Shown: one piece after another, positions 26,075-35,650 of the stretch
Numbering within the stretch: the stretch's first letter is position 1
Layout of the letters: every line of letters begins with the position of its first letter
NCBI RefSeq assembly: GCF_003259745.1
Contig: NZ_QLMC01000010.1
Location: 1-64,000 of the forward strand
DNA from: Larkinella arboricola
GTDB taxonomy: Bacteria > Bacteroidota > Bacteroidia > Cytophagales > Spirosomataceae
DNA length: 64,000 bases
Reading direction: 5' to 3'
Translations under genes and position numbers: made by a program
The notes under the pieces: generated by a model
What the model was told of the DNA's origin: nothing
Seen by the model: the letters and a program-made list of their open reading frames with translations, nothing else
The model's database searches: none

Positions 26075-26653
26075 ATGTCTTTTTTGGAATTCATCCGACA
26101 GCCCTGGCCGTGGTATGTGGCCGGGCCACTGATCGGTTTAACGGTACCGGTCCTGCTACTGATCGGTAATAAATCATTTGGAATTTCTTCCTCTCTGCGC
26201 CACATCTGTGCGGCTTGTCTACCGGCCAAACTTCCATTTTTTTCCTACAATTGGAAAAAGGAAAGCTGGAATCTGTTATTTGTTACGGGCATTCTGCTGG
26301 GGGGCTTCATCGCGACTCATTTTCTGGACAATCCGAATCCTATTCAATTAGCTCCGGCCACCAAAATGGCGTTGCAAGCACTGGGCATCCAGGATTTTTC
26401 AGGATTCATGCCGAACGAACTCTTTGCTCTGTCTACTATGGCAACGGGTAAAGGATTTATTTTCCTGGTTCTGGGGGGCTTACTGGTGGGCTTCGGCACG
26501 CGCTGGGCTGGTGGCTGTACATCCGGGCACGCCATCATGGGCCTTTCTAACCTGCAATGGCCTTCGCTGGTAGCTACCATCAGCTTTATGGTTGGCGGCT
26601 TTGCCATGACGCATGTTTTCTTTCCTTTCATTTTCAAACTGATTTACCCATGA
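26075..26653 (+). CDS. YeeE/YedE-family transporter, first half
   Basis: A 192-residue membrane protein with four to five helices. Key motifs are RHICAACLPA (residues about 43-52), GFGTRWAGGCTSGHAIMG (about 145-162) and a final GGFAMTHVFF helix. In YeeE/TsuA proteins the Cys in GGCxSGH is part of the thiosulfate relay. The ATG at 26075 is used because the upstream open frame lies in the tail of the rhodanese gene. Its stop overlaps the next start by ATGA, so the two halves are made together and probably form one pore. It likely imports thiosulfate or another sulfur species for the module. Confidence 0.85.
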   Translation: MSFLEFIRQPWPWYVAGPLIGLTVPVLLLIGNKSFGISSSLRHICAACLPAKLPFFSYNWKKESWNLLFVTGILLGGFIATHFLDNPNPIQLAPATKMALQALGIQDFSGFMPNELFALSTMATGKGFIFLVLGGLLVGFGTRWAGGCTSGHAIMGLSNLQWPSLVATISFMVGGFAMTHVFFPFIFKLIYP

Positions 26654-27162
26654 AACCCTCACCTCAAACGTCGGTCCGTCATAAACCTACAACCCATTCA
26701 ACTGCAACGGTGTGCGATGCTCCCAACGTGGCCAGGGCCTCGGAGAGTGGAGTATCCTTGCTAAAATACCTGATTGTCGGCACTACCTTCGGCATTGTAT
26801 TCGTAAAAGCCGAGGTTATTTCGTGGTTTCGCATTCAGGAGATGTTTAGGCTTGACTCCTTTCATATGTACGGTGTCATTGGTAGCGCCGTTCTGGTTGG
26901 AATGCTTTCAGTACAGCTGATCAAACGCTTCAATGTGAAAACGCTCCAGGGAGAAACCGTACAAATTGCTCCGAAAACCTTTCATAGAGGACAGATTTTT
27001 GGCGGCCTGATCTTCGGGCTAGGCTGGGCGCTGACGGGGGCCTGTCCCGGTCCTTTGTTTGCCCAAATCGGAAGCGGTTTTCTGAGTGTGGCCGTCACCC
27101 TGATCAGCGCGGTGGCGGGTACCTGGTTGTACGGTTATTTTCGCGAGCGGTTACCGCATTAA
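26650..27162 (+). CDS. YeeE/YedE-family transporter, second half (DUF6691-like)
   Basis: A 170-residue membrane protein with a polar N-terminal extension of about 35 residues (rich in Thr, Ser and Pro), then four helices. GGLIFGLGWALTGACPGPLF carries the conserved Cys of the second pore half. It overlaps the preceding gene by four bases. Two-protein YeeE/YedE systems of this kind are common in Bacteroidota next to persulfide dioxygenase and Crp-type regulators. No partner beyond this point is visible; the module ends here. Confidence 0.85.
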   Translation: MKPSPQTSVRHKPTTHSTATVCDAPNVARASESGVSLLKYLIVGTTFGIVFVKAEVISWFRIQEMFRLDSFHMYGVIGSAVLVGMLSVQLIKRFNVKTLQGETVQIAPKTFHRGQIFGGLIFGLGWALTGACPGPLFAQIGSGFLSVAVTLISAVAGTWLYGYFRERLPH

Positions 27163-27816
27163 AGTGTATTTGTCTCGTCCTGAACTATGTTGACCGTTTT
27201 GATGAAAGTTACTACTTTTTAAGGGCAAATTCTGTTAGTCAGGGTTTTCGCTGACCGACTCCTTTTCCACTTTTTTGAAGATAACGATTTTCCACCTTTT
27301 TTAATGACCTGTTACTCTGATGCGCCTTCTGAGGTACGAGCATGTCACAGCTGAAGTGAGGTCTACACTACAGTATTGAATACCTCGATCCGACCGGTCT
27401 GCTGGCGCAGTGATGAATCAGATACTGGCCCATCTCTCGATCAATCTGTTCCAACGCTATCTGTAAAGCTACAGTTAACGGCATAGCCGCCCGTGTGTCC
27501 CCGCTATAATTTGTTTCGAGTAAGCATCCGTTACCAGCGAGATATACAGACATTATCTCATCCTAAAATCACCCGATTGTGTAGGAACCATTAGACCCCA
27601 AGGATAACTTATATCTACTTGACTTTCAGGGCGTAAGTCACTATCTTGACAGAGATTTCAAATTGCCGGGATAGAAATTTATGAACTGCCAATGCTTTGT
27701 ATCTTGCCTAGTACTGGATGATAGGCCAACGCTGTTGATGTTCTTTGCCTAACTTTATGACAGAGCAAAGATTAATGCGATCTTACTCATTCAAGGATCA
27801 TTCATGCCACTGTGTC
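27163..27816. other. Intergenic region after the sulfur module
   Basis: About 650 bases without a supported gene. A 61-codon minus-strand frame (27368-27553, MSVYLAGNGCLLETNYSGD...) has an ATG preceded by AGGATGAG and could be a small protein, but nothing else supports it. The 14-mer CACCCGATTGTGTA at 27570-27583 repeats one found upstream of the module at 22754-22767. Confidence 0.4.
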
Positions 27817-28632
27817 ATGCAGGTTATTCATCAGCTTCCTCATCCAGCCTTAACTCCGTACGTACACGGTTATTGGGAAATTCGATACGAGGTAAAACCA
27901 GGGGAGACTCATCCGTTATCCTTTGGCTGTACGGGGCGGACCCACTGGCTGATTTTCCTGGAAAATATGTTTCAGACAAGCTTCGATGACGGGCAGCCAT
28001 TGACTAATTATAACTCTATGTTTATTGGGCAAATGATTCGCCCCTTTACCCACCAGTTGACTACCCCGGTTCAGGCAATCACCATTGATTTCACCCCAAC
28101 GGGGTTTTACCAGCTCTTCGCACAACCCGCTCATGAACTGGCCGGACTTACCGTTGATACGAAACTTGGGGTAGGTCCCTCTACTGACAGTCTGGTTGAT
28201 CAACTCCGGAATGAGCCGTCTCGTGCTGTCCGCTTTGGGCTGTTAGATGTTTTTTTCCTGCGTCGTCTCCACGACACTTCCCGATCAGACAACCAGATTG
28301 AAACGGCCGTTAAGCTGCTTCAGCAACAACCGGGTTGTCTACAGGTTCGGCAACTAGCAGATCTGATAAACTGTTCGGAACGAACGCTAAACCGTCGATT
28401 TACGCAAAGCGTGGGCCTCTCCCCAAAAGAGTACGCCCGGGTTCAGCGTTTTCTTCAAGCCCGGCTATGGATGGATACCCAACCGGCCCATCGCTGGGGC
28501 GACATGTTGACCCGACTGGGGTACTACGATCAGGCCCACTTCATTAATGAGTTTCGCTATTTTGCGGGTAAGCCCCCTGGGGTATACTTCTCCGACAAGC
28601 ACTTCTCACTCGACTTTATGCGGGAACGTTGA
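27817..28632 (+). CDS. AraC-family transcriptional regulator
   Basis: A 271-residue regulator. The N-terminal 160 residues form the cupin-like ligand domain of the DUF6597 type (LTPYVHGYWEIRY, RTHWLIFLENMFQ, FIGQMIRPFTHQL, GFYQLFAQPAHELAG). The C-terminal 95 residues are the double HTH (LADLINCSERTLNRRFTQSV, LTRLGYYDQAHFINEFRYF, then GKPPGVYF). I use the ATG at 27817 because it matches the N-terminus of the related protein at 28881-29711; in-frame ATGs at 27757 and 27775 would add an unusual leader. It is a single gene and no target is evident. Confidence 0.82.
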   Translation: MQVIHQLPHPALTPYVHGYWEIRYEVKPGETHPLSFGCTGRTHWLIFLENMFQTSFDDGQPLTNYNSMFIGQMIRPFTHQLTTPVQAITIDFTPTGFYQLFAQPAHELAGLTVDTKLGVGPSTDSLVDQLRNEPSRAVRFGLLDVFFLRRLHDTSRSDNQIETAVKLLQQQPGCLQVRQLADLINCSERTLNRRFTQSVGLSPKEYARVQRFLQARLWMDTQPAHRWGDMLTRLGYYDQAHFINEFRYFAGKPPGVYFSDKHFSLDFMRER

Positions 28633-28724
28633 GTTTTTAACCGGTTGCTCAAATGGTCATAACTTATGCATGAAGGTCAAAAGGTCTTTAAGAAGGAATC
28701 AATCAGAAATTGATACTTTTTGAG

Positions 28725-28744
28725 TTTGCCTTCTAAAAGGCAAA
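28725..28744. terminator. 8-bp hairpin between convergent AraC genes
   Basis: TTTGCCTT and AAGGCAAA pair around a CTAA loop, about 90 bases after the stop of the plus-strand AraC gene and before the end of the minus-strand one. The stem begins and ends with A/T, giving short T and A runs, so it could act as a weak bidirectional terminator. Confidence 0.4.
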
Positions 28745-28880
28745 TAATAGGATAATGAAGGCTGCGTATTTTATCCACGAAAAACGCTAAAATCTTCTCA
28801 ATAAGGTTATGTCGTGGAATGGATTAAAGACCTACTACAAGCGAAGGTTTCATGGTCTAATCTCCTTTATTGAGCCATTG

Positions 28881-29711
28881 CTAACTCAATTGATCTGGAT
28901 TACTGATTAGTAAGCCAGTAGTAGCATGCTGCTGGGCAAAAAAATCAGTAGGGGTCAAACCGGTTATTTGCAACAGATCGTTGCAAAAATGAGCTTGGTC
29001 ATACCATCCACCGTAATACACCAAGTCTTGCCAGCAAGGCTTGGGCTGGCTCATTACCACGCGAAACATATTTCGAAAGCGCATGACCTGAGCAAAACTT
29101 TTGGGCGTAATCCCTACCTGCCGGCTAAACTCCCGGGTTAAACTTCGGGTACTGATCCGCGCTTCCTGGGATAAATTCCCAATGCGTCGGCTGCCGGGTT
29201 GAGCCAGCCAGGTGGCGGCCTGATCCACCCAGTTAGCAGAGAAGTAAGGCATCCGGTGAACATAAGCCAATAGGCCTTTTTCAATCAGCTGGATGCATTC
29301 CTGTATGGTTTCTAAGGTTCGGAGTTGATCCATTATTGCCCGCCATTGCTGGCGGAAGGTCAAGGGAAATACGGCTTCAATATCCAACACCTGATCGGCT
29401 AATTCCGCCATGGGAAGGCCAAAAAGCCGGTAGAAAGCCGTCGTTCGGAACGTGATCATTAGTAATTGACAGCCGGCTTGAGGAGTTAATTGCATCTGGT
29501 GGGTCATTTGCCCCCCAATAGCCACCGGCGGGAGGCCACACGTGGTACCGGAAAATGTAAAACGACACTCGGTTCCTAAGTTGATGATTAATCCGGAGCG
29601 TCCACCGGGTGGCAGCCCCTCTGACTTGATGGGATCAGCGGAAGACAGCAAGGTATATTCTTCGATATAATCTTGCAGACCCGCAGAAGGGGGGAAGTTC
29701 TGATAGCGCAT
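28881..29711 (-). CDS. AraC-family transcriptional regulator
   Basis: A 276-residue paralogue in layout of the gene at 27817-28632, and convergent with it. N-terminal ligand domain of the DUF6597 type (LQDYIEEYTLLSS, LIINLGTECRFTF, AIGGQMTHQMQL, TAFYRLFGLPMAELAD), then the AraC double HTH (LSQEARISTRSLTREFSRQ and YYGGWYDQAHFCNDLLQITG, ending in TPTDFF). The two proteins are clearly related but far from identical, so this is an old duplication or independent recruitment. Upstream, 29712-30079 contains no gene I can support. Confidence 0.85.
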   Translation of the reverse strand: MRYQNFPPSAGLQDYIEEYTLLSSADPIKSEGLPPGGRSGLIINLGTECRFTFSGTTCGLPPVAIGGQMTHQMQLTPQAGCQLLMITFRTTAFYRLFGLPMAELADQVLDIEAVFPLTFRQQWRAIMDQLRTLETIQECIQLIEKGLLAYVHRMPYFSANWVDQAATWLAQPGSRRIGNLSQEARISTRSLTREFSRQVGITPKSFAQVMRFRNMFRVVMSQPKPCWQDLVYYGGWYDQAHFCNDLLQITGLTPTDFFAQQHATTGLLISNPDQLS

Positions 29712-30079
29712 ATCCGGAATATCTTATTTGTATTTCAAATTAAGCATTAATCTATTTATAATCAATACTATAGGTAAATAATACTGGCTCTTGTAAAGTT
29801 GGCTGTAGGAACCCCTGCTTGGACATTCTAATCGGGGAGGCTGACTTCTTTTCGCCTGTATCTTGATAAACTCAGCCCCCAACTGGCTTTTAGGCATAGG
29901 CGGAGACATTTGAGCGAACGGCGCAAAAATGGCTGATTTTTCCAATACCCGGCAAATTCTCAAACCTACTTTTGTTAGGACGCCTACGTCATCTGGCAAG
30001 TCCATTTAGTCTTAGTTCACCTAGTTCAAAAGAGCAGTAACGCAAGGCGTCATCTTACTGAAAAACGAATGGGCTAATC

Positions 30080-30727
30080 ATGAAAAACGTACTCTTCCTG
30101 TTTGCGGTCCTGCTGCTGACCAGTTGCGAACGAAATCAAACCATTCCCCCCGTCAGCTCACCGGGTAAGACGACTAATTTGGGTACAAGCCGAAATTCGA
30201 TCACGCTGGAGGCAAAGAACTGGCTGTTTGCGGTGGGCGATGAGGGTAACCAGGCTAATCCGAACAACTACCAGAAGAGCTTGACGGATCGTCAAGCCGC
30301 AAACACTTCCCCAATGAGTGGGACAACGTTAGGGGGCATCGGCTCCAGACCGGCTTCCTATTCGCTGGGCATCACCGCACCCATGGTCCACGATACGGCT
30401 TCCTACAGCTACTGGTACTACAGTATCCGGCCCCCGGCAGGCCTACGGGTTGGGAAATCCCTAACGCTAACGGCCCGCGTCCGCCTGGAACAGGTACAGG
30501 GTAAAGGCGTTTCGCTGGTCCTGCGGGGTGATAAAGGGGCTCAAACAAATGTATTGTTTTCCTCCACGGAGGGTAAAACAACCATTACCGGCACAGCCGA
30601 TTTTGCATCGTATTCGGTTACTCTGCCCTACTCTAGTGCGGTTGATTACATCAACCTGTACTTATTAATCTTGCCCAGGACCACCGGCAAGGTTATTTTC
30701 TCGGACGTAGCCCTGCAGATTAACTAA
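30080..30727 (+). CDS. Small lipoprotein of unknown function
   Basis: A 215-residue predicted lipoprotein: signal sequence MKNVLFLFAVLLLTSCERN with the lipobox Cys at residue 15. The mature part is rich in Ser/Thr and Gly and looks like a single beta-sandwich (VGKSLTLTARVRLEQVQGKG, VSLVLRGDKG, INLYLLILPRTTGKVIFSDV), similar to carbohydrate-binding-like jelly rolls of the kind seen in Bacteroidota surface lipoproteins. No catalytic motif is visible. It is 140 bases before the M16 peptidase gene, possibly in the same transcript. Confidence 0.65.
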   Translation: MKNVLFLFAVLLLTSCERNQTIPPVSSPGKTTNLGTSRNSITLEAKNWLFAVGDEGNQANPNNYQKSLTDRQAANTSPMSGTTLGGIGSRPASYSLGITAPMVHDTASYSYWYYSIRPPAGLRVGKSLTLTARVRLEQVQGKGVSLVLRGDKGAQTNVLFSSTEGKTTITGTADFASYSVTLPYSSAVDYINLYLLILPRTTGKVIFSDVALQIN

Positions 30728-30867
30728 CTCACCGCCAGGACCGCTTGGTGCGTCTGGTAGGAAAGAGAAAAATGCCTATAAATTAAGAAGATCGTTTGCT
30801 CCGTACAGCCCGTTTGCCAGCGTTTTTTATTCGACTACAGATAGACTTTCAACTTAACCTGTCACTC

Positions 30868-33657
30868 ATGTCATTATTAATCCTGTACCAGCGGACCTTG
30901 CTCCTGGCAACCTTCGTTATAACCTTCCAGACGATGGCGCAGAAGCTACCCGATGGCATCACTAAAATGGCCTCGGTGGAAGGCATCACCGAATACCAGT
31001 TGAAAAATGGTCTGCGGGTCCTGCTGTTTCCCGACCCCTCCAAGCCGACGGTGACCGTCAACATCACCTACCTGGTTGGCTCCCGCCACGAAGGGTACGG
31101 CCAGACGGGCATGGCTCACCTGCTGGAACACATGCTTTTCAAGGGCTCGACTAAACACCCCGATATTCCCAAGGAATTCAGTCAGCACGGGGCCCGCTCC
31201 AATGGAACGACCAGTTACGACCGAACCAATTATTTCGAAACCGTAACAGCGACCGAGGAAAATCTAAAGTGGGCTCTGGATCTGGAAGCGGATCGGATGG
31301 TCAACTCCTTTATCGCCCCGAAGGATCTGGCCACCGAATTCAGCGTGGTGCGCAATGAACTGGAAGCAGGCGAAAACAGTCCGTATCAGGTGCTCAGCGC
31401 GCGGGTAATGGCCACCGCCTACCTGTGGCATAACTACGGAAAATCAGTGATCGGCTCCAAGGAAGACATTGAACGCGTGCCCATTGAGAACCTACAAGCC
31501 TTTTACAAAAATTATTACCAACCCGACAATGCTATTCTGCTCGTGGCAGGCACTATGGACGAAGCCCGTACGCTGGCGATCATTGCCGAATTGTTTGGCC
31601 CCATTCCCAAGCCGACGCGCCAGTTAACCTCTCCATATACCGTTGAACCTACCCAGGACGGCGAGCGTTCGGTCAGCCTGCGCCGGGCCGGTGACGTGCA
31701 GTTGGTGGCCTGTGGTTATCACATTCCGGCGGGTTCTCATTCCGACTATGTGGCCGTCGAGGTACTGATGGATGCCCTGGTCAACCAACCGGCTGGACGG
31801 CTTTACCAAGCCCTGGTGGAAGGCAAAAAGGCCTCCTACCAGGAAGGCTACACCCGGATTACGTACGATCCGGGATTCGCTTACTTTACGGCCGAGCTTC
31901 GGCAGGATCAGCCGCTGGACTCCGCCCGCCAGACCCTGCTGGCGACGCTGGATGGGATTGGCCGAACTCCCTTTACCGACCTGGAAGTACAGGGGGCCAA
32001 GACCCGGATTCTAAAGAATATTGATTTGATCCTGCGCGATACCGACCGGATTGGCCTGTATCTGAGTGAGTTTATGGCCACCGGCGACTGGCGACTGATC
32101 TTTCTCTACCGGGATGGCATTAAAAAGGTAACAGCGGCCGATTTAAACCGGGTGGCGGGCGCTTATTTTCTTCCTTCCAACCGTACGGTTGGGATCTTTA
32201 TCCCTGAAAACAAGGCAGCGCGTGCCCACATCCCGGCAGCCCCGAACGTAGCCGACCTGGTCAAAGATTACAAAGGCGACCCCACGATGGTCCTGGGGGA
32301 GGCCTTTGATCCCTCACCCCGTCACATTGATGCCCGGACCAAACGGGGTCAGTTGGGGAAGGGATTGCGCTACGCCCTGCTGCCGAAAGCCACTCGGGGC
32401 AATACCGTCACGCTGCAAATGGTGCTTCGCTACGGCGATGAAACTAGTTTGAGGAATCAGGCCGCTGTAGCCTATGCCACGGCAAGCCTGCTGGATCGGG
32501 GAACCAAAACCCATTCCTTTCAACAGCTTCGCCAGGAGTTCGATCACTTAAACGCGACGGTATTTACTTCCAGCCACCCCCAGCAAACGCTGGTGCAGGT
32601 GGAGACTACGAAGGAGCATTTACCCGAGGTGACGCGGCTGGTGGCCGATATGGTGAAGAATTCCGTCTTTCCCCCCAAAGAGCTGGAGACCATGCGCCAG
32701 GACTACCTGTCTTTGTTGGAAGCCCAGAAGCAGCAGCCCCAGACGCTGGTGTACCGCACTTCCGATCGCGTCTTGAATCGTCGAGGGAAAGGTCATCCGT
32801 TATATGTACCCAGCTTTGAAGAAGAAATCAAGGACCTGGAAGCCGTCAAGGTGGAGGACATCCGGCAGTTTCACCGGCAGTTTTACGGAGCGGATAACGC
32901 CAGCGTTGCGGTGGTCGGAGCCTTTGATGAAGCGGTGATGCGAAAACTACTACAGGCGGAATTCGGTAGCTGGAAAGCGGCCAAGCCCTACCTCCGTCTG
33001 GTCCTAACCTACGATGAGGTAAAGCCCGGCGAGGCCCCTTACGTTTTACAAACGCCCGATAAGGCCAATGCCATGTACATGGCCAATCTCAATGTGCCTT
33101 TGCGGGAGGATCACCCCGACTTCCCGGCACTGCATCTGGCCAACTATATTGTGGGCGGTGGTTTTTTCGATTCACGGCTGATGGCGCGCCTGCGGCAGAA
33201 AGAAGGCATCAGCTACGGGGCCTATTCATCGCTGTCAGTTGACGAAGTCGATGCAGCAGGCAGGATCCGCATGTGGGCTATTTACAACCCCGAAAACGGC
33301 GAACGCTTGGAAGCGGCCTTTCGAGAAGAACTCGGGAAGCTGGAGGCCGAAGGTTTTACGGCCGAGGAAGTACAAAAAGCCCAGGCGGCCATTGCTCAGA
33401 ATAACCAGGTGCAACGGGCGCAGGACAGCTACCTGGCCCACCAATGGAACACCTACTTAGCGCTAAACCGCAGTTTTGCCTTCGCTGCAGACCTGGAAAA
33501 GAAAATCGCCAGCTTAACGCCGGAACAGGTCAGTGCCGTTTTCAACAAGTACATTAGTTACGGTAAGTTAATCCAGGTTAAAGGAGGAGATTTCGAGGGA
33601 TCAGCCCGCAAACAGGCCCAACCCCCGTCGGCGTTAGGAGGAGCCCCCAAGAAGTAG
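30868..33657 (+). CDS. M16-family zinc metallopeptidase (pitrilysin type)
   Basis: A 929-residue exported peptidase. I start at the ATG at 30868, which gives the signal peptide MSLLILYQRTLLLATFVITF ending at TMA-Q. There are two homologous halves of about 450 residues. The N-terminal half carries the inverted zinc motif HLLEH (in GMAHLLEHMLFKGST) with the third ligand in the later ALDLEADRM stretch. The C-terminal half (from about GLRYALLPKATRGN) lacks the motif and serves the closed chamber. Such periplasmic proteins degrade short peptides. In this window it is not linked to a pathway. A TTG 72 bases upstream is in frame but would place a charged stretch before the signal. Confidence 0.9.
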   Translation: MSLLILYQRTLLLATFVITFQTMAQKLPDGITKMASVEGITEYQLKNGLRVLLFPDPSKPTVTVNITYLVGSRHEGYGQTGMAHLLEHMLFKGSTKHPDIPKEFSQHGARSNGTTSYDRTNYFETVTATEENLKWALDLEADRMVNSFIAPKDLATEFSVVRNELEAGENSPYQVLSARVMATAYLWHNYGKSVIGSKEDIERVPIENLQAFYKNYYQPDNAILLVAGTMDEARTLAIIAELFGPIPKPTRQLTSPYTVEPTQDGERSVSLRRAGDVQLVACGYHIPAGSHSDYVAVEVLMDALVNQPAGRLYQALVEGKKASYQEGYTRITYDPGFAYFTAELRQDQPLDSARQTLLATLDGIGRTPFTDLEVQGAKTRILKNIDLILRDTDRIGLYLSEFMATGDWRLIFLYRDGIKKVTAADLNRVAGAYFLPSNRTVGIFIPENKAARAHIPAAPNVADLVKDYKGDPTMVLGEAFDPSPRHIDARTKRGQLGKGLRYALLPKATRGNTVTLQMVLRYGDETSLRNQAAVAYATASLLDRGTKTHSFQQLRQEFDHLNATVFTSSHPQQTLVQVETTKEHLPEVTRLVADMVKNSVFPPKELETMRQDYLSLLEAQKQQPQTLVYRTSDRVLNRRGKGHPLYVPSFEEEIKDLEAVKVEDIRQFHRQFYGADNASVAVVGAFDEAVMRKLLQAEFGSWKAAKPYLRLVLTYDEVKPGEAPYVLQTPDKANAMYMANLNVPLREDHPDFPALHLANYIVGGGFFDSRLMARLRQKEGISYGAYSSLSVDEVDAAGRIRMWAIYNPENGERLEAAFREELGKLEAEGFTAEEVQKAQAAIAQNNQVQRAQDSYLAHQWNTYLALNRSFAFAADLEKKIASLTPEQVSAVFNKYISYGKLIQVKGGDFEGSARKQAQPPSALGGAPKK

Positions 33658-33826
33658 TGGGCTAATTACTGGGCCAGTTATAGTATCTCCTTTAGGTGCT
33701 ATATTCAAGCCCAAAAGGGCATTACTACCTTGGAACCCATCAACACTTCCGTTCCACGGGCCGTCAGAAGCAATTGCTCAACGTAATTTCACCAAGCCTC
33801 GGCACAATATAAATTCACAACTGCCC

Positions 33827-33955
33827 TTATTTCATCGCATCCAGGTCGCCCTTGCGTACCTGAATACGGTAGGGCTTATCCGATTCGGCAAAATCAGGCT
33901 CAAAACGATAGTAATGCTTGAGCGAATTTACTATCTTTATTGAGACGTGAGCCAT
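33827..33955 (-). CDS. Possible 42-residue small protein
   Basis: On the minus strand an ATG at 33955 opens a 42-codon frame ending at 33827: MAHVSIKIVNSLKHYYRF then EPDFAESDKPYRIQV and ...DLDAMK. The peptide is charged, reads like a real domain edge, and has no low-complexity run. It starts 19 bases from the divergent gene at 33975. It may be a small protein or the tail of a lost gene. I do not recognise a family. The rest of the 33658-33974 gap holds nothing I can support. Confidence 0.3.
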   Translation of the reverse strand: MAHVSIKIVNSLKHYYRFEPDFAESDKPYRIQVRKGDLDAMK

Positions 33956-33974
33956 TCTCTAAGCGGACCAGTTT

Positions 33975-35348
33975 ATGACAAGCTTCTTTCAGCGGCTGCT
34001 TACCGGGTTAAGCCGGCCTACGCTCCATGGTGGGCCTTTAGCCGGAGTCCGTTACTTTGAGGGCAGCTGGCAGCAGCTACTAACGGAAGCCAAACGCCTG
34101 AACAAACCCGTTTTCCTTGATTTTTACACGATGGGCTACTATCCCCGTCAGCAAACGGCGCAGGAAACAGTTTGCGACTCCTCTTTGGCAAGAACCTTCA
34201 ACGCTCATTTTATCAACTACCTGGTTGATGCCCAAGAGGAGGAAGGGGACCAGATTGCCCATCGTTACCGGATGCACCAGTCGGCCGTTCCAACGGCGCT
34301 CTTCATTCTCTGGGATGGCAGCCCGGTGCACCGGGCGGAGGGCTATCAAGGCCTACAGGGCCTTTTGGCCGAAGCCGGCAAAGCCATTGAAGCCGCCCGC
34401 CAACGGAATCAACTCTCAGTGCTCGAGCAGGACTACCAGGCCGGTCTACGTGATCCGGTGTTTTTAGCGACTTACTTAAACGAACGCAGCCGGTGGAAGA
34501 TGCCCAACCAGGAGGCCTTACTAGCCTATTTATCGCTGGTGCCACAGACCGAGTGGACCTCAGATGACACCATTCCCCTGATTATGGGCAACTTAGTGAC
34601 GTACCAGCCGGGGCCGGTTGACGCCTTGCTGCAAAAGCTCGGTCTATTAAGCCAATCGCCGGATCGCTCCTGTTCATCGCTGCCAAGGCAGATCGGCGAA
34701 TGCATCCGGGAGTTGGCCCGGACGCAGTTTGGTCAAGCCGTCACTGGGCAGGATGAACAGCTAGTAGAAGCGGTCATTGCCTGCCACCAGCGGCTGCTCA
34801 AAGCCGAGCGGGGTGAGTCGTTGCCGGAAGAGGAAGTTGAGCGGGTGGCCAGCGGTTACCGACGGCGGTTTTATGCCGAGACGAAGAACTTCGAGAAATA
34901 CCGTCCGCTGGCTGAAGCGGAAGCCTGGCGGCTGATGACCATCCCGGTGGCTTCGGTGCATCAAAAGGATAAGTTGGAATACCAGCGTTTCTTGGAGCGG
35001 CAGAAACAGCTCGAGAAGAAGGGACACCAGCCGGATTACATCAAATATGCCTATGCCATGAGCACGATGGAATCGCGGGACATGGCGCATCGGCTGAACG
35101 GTTTGGTGCAGTACTATGCGGAGAACTTCACCGATGCCCAGGATCTTGAGCAGGCCCTTGCCTGGTCGGCTCGCTGCCTGGAATATGACACCTGCCCCGG
35201 GTATCTGCATCTGCATACCCGGCTGCTGATCAAACTGGGCCGCCCGCAGGAGGCTGACGAGGTGTTAAGCCAGATGAGTACTGAACAAGCACCGGGTGTT
35301 TACCAGATCACCCTGGTCAGCAAAATACCGGAAGAGTATGATCGGTAG
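33975..35348 (+). CDS. Thioredoxin-fold protein without CxxC
   Basis: A 457-residue protein. Residues about 20-135 follow the thioredoxin-like pattern of DUF255/thioredoxin_7-type proteins: LNKPVFLDFYTMGYYPRQQ, then FINYLVDAQEEEGDQIAHRY, the cis-Pro region SAVPTALFILWDG, and VHRAEGYQGL. Where a redox protein would have WCxxC it has GYYPRQQ, so disulfide exchange is not expected. The rest is mostly helical, with a TPR-like C-terminus (SARCLEYDTCPGYLHLHTRL). No signal peptide is obvious. It stands alone. Role unknown; a chaperone or binding role is a guess. Confidence 0.65.
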   Translation: MTSFFQRLLTGLSRPTLHGGPLAGVRYFEGSWQQLLTEAKRLNKPVFLDFYTMGYYPRQQTAQETVCDSSLARTFNAHFINYLVDAQEEEGDQIAHRYRMHQSAVPTALFILWDGSPVHRAEGYQGLQGLLAEAGKAIEAARQRNQLSVLEQDYQAGLRDPVFLATYLNERSRWKMPNQEALLAYLSLVPQTEWTSDDTIPLIMGNLVTYQPGPVDALLQKLGLLSQSPDRSCSSLPRQIGECIRELARTQFGQAVTGQDEQLVEAVIACHQRLLKAERGESLPEEEVERVASGYRRRFYAETKNFEKYRPLAEAEAWRLMTIPVASVHQKDKLEYQRFLERQKQLEKKGHQPDYIKYAYAMSTMESRDMAHRLNGLVQYYAENFTDAQDLEQALAWSARCLEYDTCPGYLHLHTRLLIKLGRPQEADEVLSQMSTEQAPGVYQITLVSKIPEEYDR

Positions 35349-35650
35349 GGGTTGAATCTCTCACTGATCGGATTGTAGATCAGGAATGCGAAAAGCACAC
35401 AGGAGATGGATGATCTACCCGGCTTTTTGACTTTACTTTTTGATCTGCTGTTCTACTAAGACAAAGAGGAAGTGCAAAATACCTGATCCGGCGATTCTAC
35501 GATTAGTTGCTGCGGCCGGGATGATTTCGTTTACTAATTGGTGATTGCGATGAAGAAGTGCGGACGCAAACCAGAAAAATTTACTGCTTGAACTGTTTGA
35601 TAATACAGAGGTAGAAGCAGAGAAAAAGGAGCACAATACCTATCCGGCAC

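Noticed and set aside
27368-27553. 61-codon minus-strand frame as a small gene
   Set aside because: Only an AGGA-like sequence before ATG supports it; no homology known to me, so kept as a note in the intergenic entry.
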